The notes below the pieces were generated by a model. The model saw only the letters and a program-made list of their open reading frames with translations, was not told the DNA's origin and ran no database searches. A DNA stretch of 64,000 nucleotides, taken from Ciona savignyi. Taxonomy: Eukaryota > Chordata > Ascidiacea > Phlebobranchia > Cionidae. The stretch is from assembly GCA_000149265.1 (NCBI GenBank), contig CH003275.1, positions 1,020,346 through 1,084,345 of the forward strand, in the 5' to 3' direction. A program made the translations under genes and the position numbers. Positions within the stretch are counted from its first letter, which is position 1; each line of letters begins with the position of its first letter. Below, piece by piece: positions 22,107 through 31,857 of this stretch.

Positions 22107-25100
22107 ATGTCTGGCACAACTATATTGACCGAAGAGGTTGAGGTGATATCCACAGATGGCTTAAGCTCGTCGGAACTCGCAAAATTATTTTTAATACCTC
22201 CCAGTCGGTGGTCAGAAGATGGGGTGTTTGCTTGGATGCAGCATGTTTGTGACCAATTTGATTTGGACACATCTACGGTAAGTTACCTTAACTCTTTCAC
22301 TCCCGGCCAAATGCATTAATTTAAACATGCTGTCCCGCAGTGTTTTTTACAATTTTTGGTCATTTTCAAATTAGCACAGTTTTTCTCAAATTTATGCTAT
22401 GATTTAATATTTAGTATGGTTGGAAAGATAATTTATTCCTCTTTTAAACAAACCGCACACCTAGAATCTACCTCCAATAAAGAATATATTATGTAAACTT
22501 TAGTGAACACCACTTTTTATGTAAAGAAAATTCTGCTCGACTTTGAAAATTTTGAGGTGCACTGACAAACGAAATACTCACTAATTATTGGTATGCCCAA
22601 ATGATATGAAAATTGGAATGTAGATTGTCTAATAGTTTTTGTACTCAGGAAAATGTGAACTGTATTTGTATCTTCAGTAGTTTTTTTTACTATTCCTAAT
22701 TGAAATTTTCCTTTATTCTAACTATATTATGAAAAATTGAACCAAAACGCATTGAAGTTTTTAGTTTTGTAGAACTAAAATAGTAAAAAGTATAAATAAG
22801 AACAGTGAGGGAAGTGTAAAAAGGGCATACAAAAGCAAACAAACACAAATACTATATCCAATATTCTTCAAAGCAGGGCACACCGAACTAGCTAGTCTCG
22901 CCGCCTTTTTCTTTATCGTGCGCTCAGCAGGCCCAGCTGGATTCATGCTTTGGTGAACACGAAGCATAAACGCCTGCTGCGAAAACGTCACCAACGCTCT
23001 CCTTTTTTTCTCAACGGCACGAAATTCACAGAGAATGTAAAGAAATACTTGCTTGACAAAAAGAGCTTCTCCGCAAGTTAACGCGACTCCTATTGGCTGA
23101 GTTAGTCACTTGTAAATTCGTGTAAAATCGATAGAAATAAGAGGCGAAGCCTTGAAAAAGAAAGGCTATCACTCCTCGCATTTTTAATATTTCTCCACGA
23201 AAATTACAGAGAATAAAATATAGGGTTTCCTTGATCGAATGAGCCATAGCTGAGGTCTCTACCATTACGCATTGCGGAGAAATCGTTTTTTAGATTTGCA
23301 CCCATTTATGTACAGGCGGGATACCATGTTTTCCCACCAACTCGCGATATATGGCGAGTTGGGACGGAAAGAGTTAAAGAAGTGGTTATTTATAAGACCA
23401 AAGTCATCTTATTTTAAAATATAAATCGTTAAACAATGTAAGAAGTTTTTCCCCAAAATTAAGGGTAAAACTATACAGAGGAAAGCGGAAAGGAGGAAAA
23501 CTGCACACTAAAATGAAGCTTAGGGCATTAGAGCTAGTTTTAAACTTGGGGTTGGAGTTAAAGTTAGTTCTGGGTTTGAGTGCCTCTGGCTGATTGTATT
23601 CTAAATGGAAAAATAGTTTAAGCAACATTCTTGACTCCTTTTGACCACCACAAATCTTGGATGGTCCAACCCTTTGTATAGTTTCTGTTTTTAGTTTTAT
23701 TTCTTTTATGTTACTTAATTTTATTGCCTGCTTATTTTATCTGTGGTTTAAAAGTTTATTTTGTAATATAAATATTGTGTTAACTATGAAGTGTGTCTTG
23801 AATAATTTCCTTGTTACAAATTTATTAGTATGTGGATAATCAGTGAATTGATTAACAATAACAGTGTGGGTAGTTAGCTAGAAGGGAAAATTGAAAGGTT
23901 GGAAAGAGGGTATATAGAAGGGGAAACTGAAAAATAAAATGTAGATCATGGCAATAGAGTTGGCTTTATTGCTGGTTTTCATGATAGGGTTAGAATTATA
24001 TGTCATACTCAAGTATGTACTTTTATCTATTCCCTTTTTTTCTCCTCAGTATTGCCCTAGCATAGGCGGAGAGTTTTAAAATGTTGCGGGGTTGTGAATG
24101 CAACAACACGGGCAGTAGATAGGGGTTGCGAATGCAACGACATGGGCAGTAGATAGGTTCGGCCCGCACATTTTTGTTCATTTTAACACTTAAATTAGAC
24201 GTTTTAAATGCGTTTACGCATTTTAAATGCGTTTACGCATTGAAAAAATGTCTAAATTAGAATGGAATACACGCTTAGTTTGTTGTAGGTTAAAATAATT
24301 AAAATATGTTTTCCGCTTTCTCCGTTTGTCTTTAGTAAGTTGCGTCACAATTATTTACTTGCCCTTAAAAGGTCAACCCTGATCTGCATTTTTTGAAAAT
24401 CCGCCGATCAAAGGAATAAATACCGCCATTAGTTGAGGTTGCGTACAAAAATTGAAACATTTCGAGAAAGGCGTAATTTAGTCAAGGTTCAAATTTCGAG
24501 ATAAATATTTCTAGAATTGGTTTAAACAACCGTTTTGCGATTTGTTCTATTAATATTTATTATTGGGTCTAATAGGTTATTATGTTTCTGTTTATTTATG
24601 CGATGCTTTATAGTTTTTTAACGGTTACGTTACGATGAGTAGTATAACTTTGGTTGTAATACGTAATATTGAGTTAAAAATCAAACAATCAGCGTGTGAA
24701 TGGTTGTTTAAATTTACGTTGACAATCAAACAATCGACGTGTGAATGGTTGCTTATATTACGTAACAATCAAACAATTCACGTGTGAATGGTGGTATGTA
24801 TAATTGAAGTTTATTAACTAACTGTGATTATCTGTACCTGTTTTGTTACTGGCACACAATGCGTAAAATAGAAACAACCCAATTACGCCCAATTAAATGT
24901 GGGAGGTAAAGTAACCTTTCGAACGGTTGAACGGTTATAATACTTATAAACGCGGCAACGGTTATAACTACAAGTAGACTAACGTAAAAGTCATCGAGTT
25001 GCCGAAAATATTTAAAACGATCGAAAACTTTTTAATTTTTAGATAATGAATTTTAGCCTCCAAATTCCAAGGGTTGCCTTGCAACCCCGTAACTTGCCCC

Positions 25101-28100
25101 CCCTGTGCCCTAGCAATCACTGGTTTCTGTCCTTTCACAGTTCGTTTGATGATATGATGTTTTTAAACAGATAAAACGTTTTTTTTTTTCGTGGTACTAT
25201 TTCAATGTTGTTGTAGTTTTCATCACAATTTATGCAACATTAGTTTCCTTCATTGACCACCAAGTAACTACTTAAATTTAAGGTTCAACTCAAATATCTT
25301 GGAAAATCAGCCAATGAAATAATCAATAAATACACAGAAATATTAAAAAGGCATAACAAAAATGCAAAGAATTGAATTTTTTATAATAGAAATAAAAGGA
25401 AACACTATTTCCTCGCAGCTAAAAAATTTGCATATTAATGGGAAGGAGCTTCAAATGTTAAGTCAAACTGAGTTTGAGAAACGGATTCCTTTTGGAAATA
25501 TCCTTTGGGCCCACTTGCAATTTCTCATCACTTGTCGCACATCAGGTGAGTTCTTTCTAAGTTAGTTTCAAAAGCTTTTACACATGACCATTTTAAAGTA
25601 ATTTAAGAAAAAAATTAAATGTGAATTAAAGTTAAACATCATAATTAATTGTCATAGTCAGAGCATTACATATCACAGTTGTAAACCTAGTAAACGAGGG
25701 GAGCTAATGACACCTACACCATGACCAACTATGTCTTAAAATGTCATTTATACTGTTTCACTAAAAATCAGAACTAAAATTTTACATTAACCATAGGTCC
25801 ATAGCAACATCTAACATGCATATCGTAATCTAACATGCACTATTGTACCTGTACTAGGATTGAATAGTTAGGTTTAGGTATAGACGACGTAAAACACAGG
25901 GTGTTTAATCACTCAGACATTTACTCTATGTCATGGTTTTCAGAGCTATTTCAATGTGTTGCATATGATCAAGAGGGTTTTTACTGCTTTTGTTTACTGC
26001 ATTAATACAATTGCTTCCCCAATGGCAAAACTAATTAGCAAGCAACTGGTTTCGATCCAACAACCTTTTCGGTTGACTCTCTCACTTGCTTAAATTGCCG
26101 TTAAAACCAAAATGCATCAACCTTTTTAGTCTTTAAATAATATAAAAAATATTATTCAATTTTATAAATTTGTGTGTTTTCCCAGATAACCCTGAGCTCA
26201 CGAAATATGGCATGGTTAACAAAGCTGTAATTCCGAGCATTAAAAGGCGTTGCAACGAGCCCCACAACAGTGCTGGTAAGATGTATTGTATTTAATCCAG
26301 GTTACAGGAGATTCTTTGTTGGAAGTCTATAGCTACAATTTACAAGCATGGTTCCGACAGGCAAGCCAGTGGCCAGGACATTGGGTCGAATTACTTTTTC
26401 ATTCTAGTCATTTGAAATTAAGTGCTTATGGTAATGGCATGTTTAAAAAAAAATAAAAAATAAATTTTAATAGGAATTGTTTTTATTTTCAATCAATTAA
26501 CAGTTAAGTTTTTTTAAATTAAAAAGTAAAATTTATTCATCAAACATACATATTTTTTATTGAATTAGTACCAGTATGAAAATTGTTTTGTTTTTTTTGC
26601 TTTCTCTTTAAATATATATTATGGAGTTTAAAAACTTTGATTCAAAATGACTGATTCTATAATAATTCTATAAACCAAAGTTAAAAGAAAGACATCCCTA
26701 TTTATAAATTTAAATACCAAAACCATTTTAGGGACTCACCCCCTTTTTTACAGGCAACTGTTACTATTTGTATGAATTCCTTCTCGCTCTCCTGCAAGAC
26801 CCGCTGACGTGCCCGCACCTTATTAGATGGTTGGACATCAAACTCGGGGTGTTCAAACTAATGAAAACAAAGGTCGTATCCTGGATGTGGGGACAACATA
26901 AAAAGAAACCAGAAATGAGTTACGAGACACTGGGGCGATCATTAAGGTTAGGGTTTATTTCATAAGACCAGGTCAACTACGGTTTGATGGCATTTTTAAA
27001 TAATATAAATATTGTGTTAACTATGAAGTGCCTAGTATAATTGCCAAGCCGCACAGACCAATCTGTAAGTGTGTGGGTAATCAGAAGATTAATCAATGGG
27101 TTAAATAACAATAACACATGTGGGTGGTTAGCTAGTAAGGAAAATTAAAAGGGTAAAAGAGAGAAATAGGAGGTGAGAAATTAAACGATAAAATATCTGG
27201 TTTGATGGTATGCTTCATTCTCTTTGTGGTTAAGCACATGTCTTTAATGTCCAGGTTTTAGATTCAAACCTAAATCATCACTTAACTTATTGTTGGCCCA
27301 AAGGATAGGAGGATAGTAATTATCAGATTCCCTTGCACCCATTGTCAGGTTAATTTTTAAAGCTATTACAGCACTGCAGTGTATTGTAAGTAGATATGAT
27401 TGAGATATGTTTTTAATGTTTTAACCCAATCACTGGGTTTCCAATAATACAACGGGACAAGCTAGCTGCTGGTTTCTATCCCACGATCTTCCGCCTAATA
27501 GCTGGTTAGATTACCAAGGAATTTCAAATTCCACATCATCTTTTTGAATGGGAATAGACTGCTTATTAAGAGTGGGTATTTTAATTTTGTTAAACAAATT
27601 TCATTAATCCACGCTTCTACATAAAGTTAAGTACTGTTGACATAATATTACTAATCAGCTGGAGATAATAAGATTCTATGTTAAATAGTGCTAAATCTAG
27701 CACGTCAGTGGTTTAGCCCAAGTGCTTGTGTGTATCTGATAAATTGTTAAAACATCAACGACTTTGACCATGTGTGCCAGGGCCACTCGGAATGTCTTAG
27801 ATTAGGGTTTGTTGTTTTACGATACCAGTATGGCTACACTTAATATAAATTTTCCCAATCCAAAATGGAATATTTATCATCATCACTTTACCGTTGTTGA
27901 ATAGTTAAGTTTAGTTTATACTTTGTTTCCACGAAAAAATGCAAAGCAGGTTAAATACTAATCCCAGACCCCTTTCTGCACCCAGGTACTACTCTCAAAA
28001 GGGAATCCTTCGAAAGGTCATCGGTTACCACTTGACTTATCAGTTCAGATTTTTGCCCAAAAACCTAAAAGTCGTGCCCAGTCTGGAGAAATGCTCAGAA

Positions 28101-30339
28101 GAACAAGAGATACAAGGAGCTAGAGATGAATGGCCGCCATGTTTGTCATCTCGGCTTAAAGCGGTCGCTTTAAATGAAGTATTTCCGCTCTCAGTCGGAA
28201 CTCCTAACCTCGCTTTACTTTATAAGACAGTGACTACGGCGAATGCTTCCCAAAACACCCGTCACGAGACCACCCAAGACATCCGGCAAAAAGTGATCCA
28301 CGTTTTCAAATTATCACCGCAAGGTGTCGTTTCCGAAGTACAACTCACTCCTGAGCCTCAAATCTCACGGCCTGTTAAAATACTGCGTCTTTCAAATGAC
28401 ATTTTGCCACAACCAAAACTGCCCGAACGTTCCACACCCAACGAGTCACCAGGTGTTCTTCAAGCTCGGTCTATCCTGCCTAAAGACAAATTTGTGTCCT
28501 TCTCGAGGGTTCCAGTAAAGTGTACTTCAGCCGAATCCGCCAAATTCCTGTTTGCACGGAGTGGATCCGGCTCAGTAATGTACAACCAAGCAGAGTTGAA
28601 AAATAGCAAGTGTTCCGTATCGGTCAAATACAGCGGCAACGATCAGGTTTTTGTTGACGAAACGAAAAACAGGAAAGTTCAAACCGCTCCAACCTGGGTA
28701 AGTGTGTGAGAGTTGCAGTGTTAACTGTTTCCGAGAATGGAAATGGAAAAATTGGTGCTATCTGACTAATGGAGCTATATTTAATAGAATAGTTTTAAAA
28801 GAACCGATAAATCGACCTGGTTCAGGTGATGTCCGCCAAGTGCTTTGCACAATTAATGGGTTTAACAGATTAATTGGTTTACTGAATTAAAGGAACGTGT
28901 GAATCATATACAACATACTGCAATAGCTCCGGTAACCCACCGGTGGGCGCGATGTGATCTGACTGCCCGTGTGTTAAACCCCTTGGTTTTCCCGTTTACA
29001 GAGATAAACCTGATACCTGAATATCCTATCCATGGGTATCCTTTTCCTATCCTAACCTGCCAACCTTTACTTTTCACCCCAGCACACCTACATTATTTTT
29101 GCAGGTTCCCGAAAAGTTAAACTTGATTGACCATTGGAGATTATTGTCTGAACAGCCAATTGATTTGTCAAAGTCCAACACTTATGTGCAATCGGTTCGT
29201 TCTTTGATTATTACCCAATATAAAACAGACACAACTAATGTTTTTTAAGTTAATAATCCAGTAGACAAAAAAGCTCTTGTCATTACGGGTGCATTACGAT
29301 ATATTACTGTTAATTTTTGTTACTAAGTAAGGGAAGGATCCTAATCACATGTGCAATCAAATAATTTTATAAAAGGAAAGGATATTTATGTTTATCTGTG
29401 TCAATGGAAAAATGCCGCGGTTCTTACACTGGCAACCGCTTGATTACCTCGCCAATATGTAGGGAGCTTTAAAACACTCATCGCATCAGATTGCCTTGTG
29501 CTCATCGTCAAGTTACCAGAGCTTTAAGTACTAAAACCTTTTATTGTTTTATTCAACATTAACTATTGGGTTAATGTGATGTCCGATCAATGCCTTTCTC
29601 AACGACACAACCATTTAAGCAACTCGACTGGTTTCGAACCAACAGCCTTTCAGCTGAACAATAACTAAAACATGTCTACATGACAACAATAAGAAAGGCA
29701 AATAACCCTTTTAACCACATTGTCAGCCGAAAAGATTAGAGTGTTAGTACGTTGCCTTTCAGCCCAATGTTATAGACTCAAATTTTTCCGTAGCTTGGTG
29801 GTTGTGTTATTGCGCTGGGCGGACATCGTCCGGCATAATGGGTTATAAAATCTTCTAAAGCATGTATGCAACAAAGCAATAGCTTCGTTAAACCCATAGT
29901 AGACTTAAATATTCTAACGGTGGCCCGTGCTTTAGCGGCATACCCTATATAATATACAGGGTATGCCGCTAAAACACGCTGACTTTGTTTCTTTTATTAA
30001 TAAAATAACTTCTTTCAGGACCGCGAAAAACCCTCTTTCTTTGAGCCGAACACGCGCGTCGTAACACCCCGATTGAACCCCACCGAGGGACTTTTGAACC
30101 TTGAAATCGATCAAAACGACTACGAACGGTCGATTAACGTTGACGACAAGGCCACAAATGTATCTACTTCACCAGAACATCAATGCAGTACGAAACACAT
30201 TCCGGATATTGATATTGAAACGCCAACGAACACAGTCCCGCATTTAAAGCGTAAACTCGCGAATTATAATAAGTCGGAGGACAATTCGAAATCGGATATT
30301 TATACAGTTGTTGAATTAACGTACGGGGATTCTACTTAA
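22107..30339 (+). CDS. ETS-family transcription factor with PNT and ETS domains (7 exons, 567 aa)
   Basis: This is a nuclear DNA-binding protein predicted to bind GGAA-type sites. Exons: 22107-22277, 25419-25545, 26186-26275, 26754-26946, 27986-28697, 29105-29194, 30019-30339 (stop TAA); phases are consistent throughout. Residues about 27-98 form a pointed/SAM domain (RWSEDGVFAWMQHVCDQFDL, then INGKELQMLSQTEF). Residues about 132-218 form the winged-helix ETS domain, with LYEFLLALLQD, IRWLDIKLGVFKL, WGQHKKKPEMSYETLGRSLR and YYSQKGILRKV. Both recognition-helix arginines in GRSLR are present, while the common third Tyr of YYY is Ser. About 350 low-complexity residues follow, ending in VVELTYGDST. 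PNT before ETS, WG-x-HK and ILRK resemble the TEL/YAN (ETV6/7) class, but GABPA- or ESE-type ancestry is not excluded. Intron 1 is 3.1 kb and rich in repeats. An AG after a T-rich tract lies 13 bases before the ATG. Confidence 0.9.
23766..24060 (+). repeat. Repeat shared with 27000-27200 of the same gene, plus MITE-like right end
   Basis: ATAAATATTGTGTTAACTAT, then GGATAATCAG and GTGGGTAGTTAGCTAG, recur in order at 27001-27190. The right end TTCTCCTCAGTATTGCCC resembles the 925-1144 MITE terminus. This suggests two insertions of one element in introns 1 and 4 of the ETS gene. Confidence 0.6.
24679..24795. repeat. Three direct copies of an approximately 43-bp unit
   Basis: AATCAAACAATC followed by CGTGTGAATGGTTG appears three times with about 43-base spacing, joined by TTACGT-type linkers. 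It lies in ETS intron 1. Confidence 0.75.
25940..26098 (-). repeat. SINE family 1 fragment
   Basis: Reverse strand: CAGAGCTATTTCAATGTGTT, then GCAACTGGTTTCGATCC and CAACCTTTTCGGTTGA from the head. It lies in ETS intron 2, about 90 bases before the exon at 26186. Confidence 0.6.
27000..27200 (+). repeat. Second copy of the 23766-type repeat
   Basis: ATAAATATTGTGTTAACTAT, GTGGGTAATCAG and GTGGGTGGTTAGCTAG are in the same order as in the intron 1 copy. The purine-rich MITE-like end follows (AAAAGGGTAAAAGAGAG). It lies in ETS intron 4. Confidence 0.6.
27320..27520 (-). repeat. SINE family 1 fragment
   Basis: Reverse strand: TTGCACCCATTGTCAGGTTA, GCTATTACAGCACTGCAG and AACCCAATCACTGGGTTT. It is diverged and lies in ETS intron 4. 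Confidence 0.55.
28790..29065 (+). repeat. SINE family 1, ending just before an ETS exon
   Basis: From CGACCTGGTTCAGGTGATGT through GGTAACCCACCGGTGGGCGC to GAATATCCTATCC and further pyrimidine-rich sequence. The exon at 29105 starts about 40 bases after its end. Confidence 0.75.
29380..29910. repeat. Back-to-back SINE family 1 copies (- then +)
   Basis: The reverse copy runs from ATGTTTATCTGTGTCAATGG to CTGGTTTCGAACCAACAGCC (29380-29665). A forward copy (TTGCCTTTCAGCCCAATG to TAGCTTCGTTAAACCC) follows to about 29910. Together they fill most of the last ETS intron. Confidence 0.6.
29931..29973. other. Perfect inverted repeat (16-bp arms)
   Basis: TTTAGCGGCATACCCT at 29931-29946 is exactly complementary to AGGGTATGCCGCTAAA at 29958-29973 around an 11-base AT loop. 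It lies 46 bases upstream of the last ETS exon. Confidence 0.9.
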
Positions 30340-31055
30340 TAAAAAAATCCAGTTTGAAGATGTGGCTGTATTTAAGCAATAACAACATTAAAATTACGAA
30401 TTTGAAGTGTTTTGTGTTTATATAAGTGTCGGGTTTCGAGCCAGCTTCAATTAACTCTTTTATATTCAAATGTTCTTTCTTTACTGCAAACATTTAAATA
30501 GTAAGGCAATAATTTTAAGTAATAAATCCCGGGCAGACCCCGAATGTCGTCTTTCACACATTCCAAAACACAATGCCCTATACCTATAGTTAACTTTGAA
30601 AAAGTAAAAAACTCGTCAACTGTTTCGTCACAAAGTTATTTAATTGCACAATTCAATAAAAACAGCATACTCCAGTAAGGCCGGATCTCTGGTTTAACAA
30701 ACTTTCCGAAAGTATGTTATAATTAAGTTACGCAATGCAAAAATGTATATTTAAAAGTAAACATCAATCCAGTTTATGACAATAGGGATTTGATCTATTC
30801 ATTTGAATCTATTGGTTGGACGAGTTTTTATCGGGCCATTTGGAATCCGTTCTTTATTAATATTATACAGTTGTTAAAACGCCTACCGTATTCGAACCAA
30901 GTCCTGTTAGGAACTTAACGGAATATGGCTAGAGTTATCATCGACATAGCCTCTATCTACTTATTAAATCTGATATCACCTCCTGGATTGGTGATTACCA
31001 ATCCCTTTATGTTACAGGAACAATCGTCAGGATAGTATAATATGTAATATTCAAT
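30340..31055. other. ETS 3' flank and spacer
   Basis: AT-rich sequence between convergent genes. Apart from polyadenylation hexamers nothing was recognised. Confidence 0.4.
30521..30526 (+). promoter_or_regulatory. Candidate polyadenylation signal of the ETS gene
   Basis: AATAAA, 182 bases after the ETS stop codon. Another AATAAA overlaps the stop itself (30338-30343) and one is at 30655-30660, so the one used cannot be chosen from sequence. Confidence 0.35.
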
Positions 31056-31059
31056 TTTA

Positions 31060-31250
31060 TCGTCGTGAATTAGAACGCGCAATTGGCATTAACGGGCAAC
31101 CGTAGCAGCTATTGTAGTCTGTTGTGTATAATTAAAATGTTACTTTAATTCAGTAGAACCGATCTATCCACACGCCTTAGAATATTCCCGCTAAATGATT
31201 GACAGTGCCCTAACCGACTAAAGTCACTAAACTAATCGGTCGAACGAATG
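31060..31250 (-). repeat. SINE family 1 fragment
   Basis: Reverse strand: ACGGGCAACCGTAGCAGCTA, TACTTTAATTCAGTAGAACC, then CACTAAACTAATCGGTCG from the head. Confidence 0.65.
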
Positions 31251-31374
31251 TTTTCGGCATTATCCAAGTTTTTTAAACATAATTCCTTAATCCACTTGGT
31301 TGACAACATGTCAGTAAAGTCCTTTGTTGTAGGACACAGTCATCTGAGCAGCGACTGGTTTAAATCAACAACCA

Positions 31375-31638
31375 ACGAAGAGTTGAAGGTTAGAAACTGG
31401 TCACTTAGCTATAGTTGGCTGTGTCCCTAAGCAAAGCACTTAACGGACATTGCCTTAACCCAGTGGAATAATAAGTTATACTAAGGTTATGGAACGTGTG
31501 AAACATACACAACACACTACAATAGCTCCGGTAACTCGACGTTGGGCGCGAGGTAATCTGACGATTGTCTGTGAGTTAACGCTTCTTAAGTTTTACCATG
31601 CAAAGGGATAACAAATATTTTATCCTAACCTTTCGACT
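31375..31638 (+). repeat. SINE family 1, near full length
   Basis: From GAAGGTTAGAAACTGGTCAC through GGTAACTCGACGTTGGGCGC to ATTTTATCCTAACC. It lies in the spacer downstream of the unknown minus-strand gene. Confidence 0.75.
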
Positions 31639-31857
31639 TCTTTCAGTCCGCCGAACCTGTTACTTATTTTATGCGGAGGTTTACAGGAATCTGACGATGG
31701 CCCGTGTTTTGTTTTGTGTTTTCACTAAGGCTCGATTTAAACGACTGTTATGTCAGTTTGTTATGTTTTTATGTATCGGTACTGTTCGGTCGTGTTTGCC
31801 TTTCAGTCACGTAATCACTAAATATTCGCATATGTGGTGAAATGACGCATACATTCA

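Larger units (their letters stand above)
22278..25418. other. ETS intron 1 with repeat fragments
   Basis: Large first intron. It holds MITE-family fragments at about 23470-23620 and 23880-24060, and a doubled GAATGCAACRACAYGGGCAG unit near 24090-24155. It also has the palindromic AAATGCGTTTACGCATTT pair near 24205-24240 and a triple repeat at 24679-24795. No additional exon was recognised. Confidence 0.5.

Noticed and set aside
24679..24795. CRISPR-like spaced repeats
   Set aside because: Only three units, linkers are related to each other, and the host is an animal nuclear genome.
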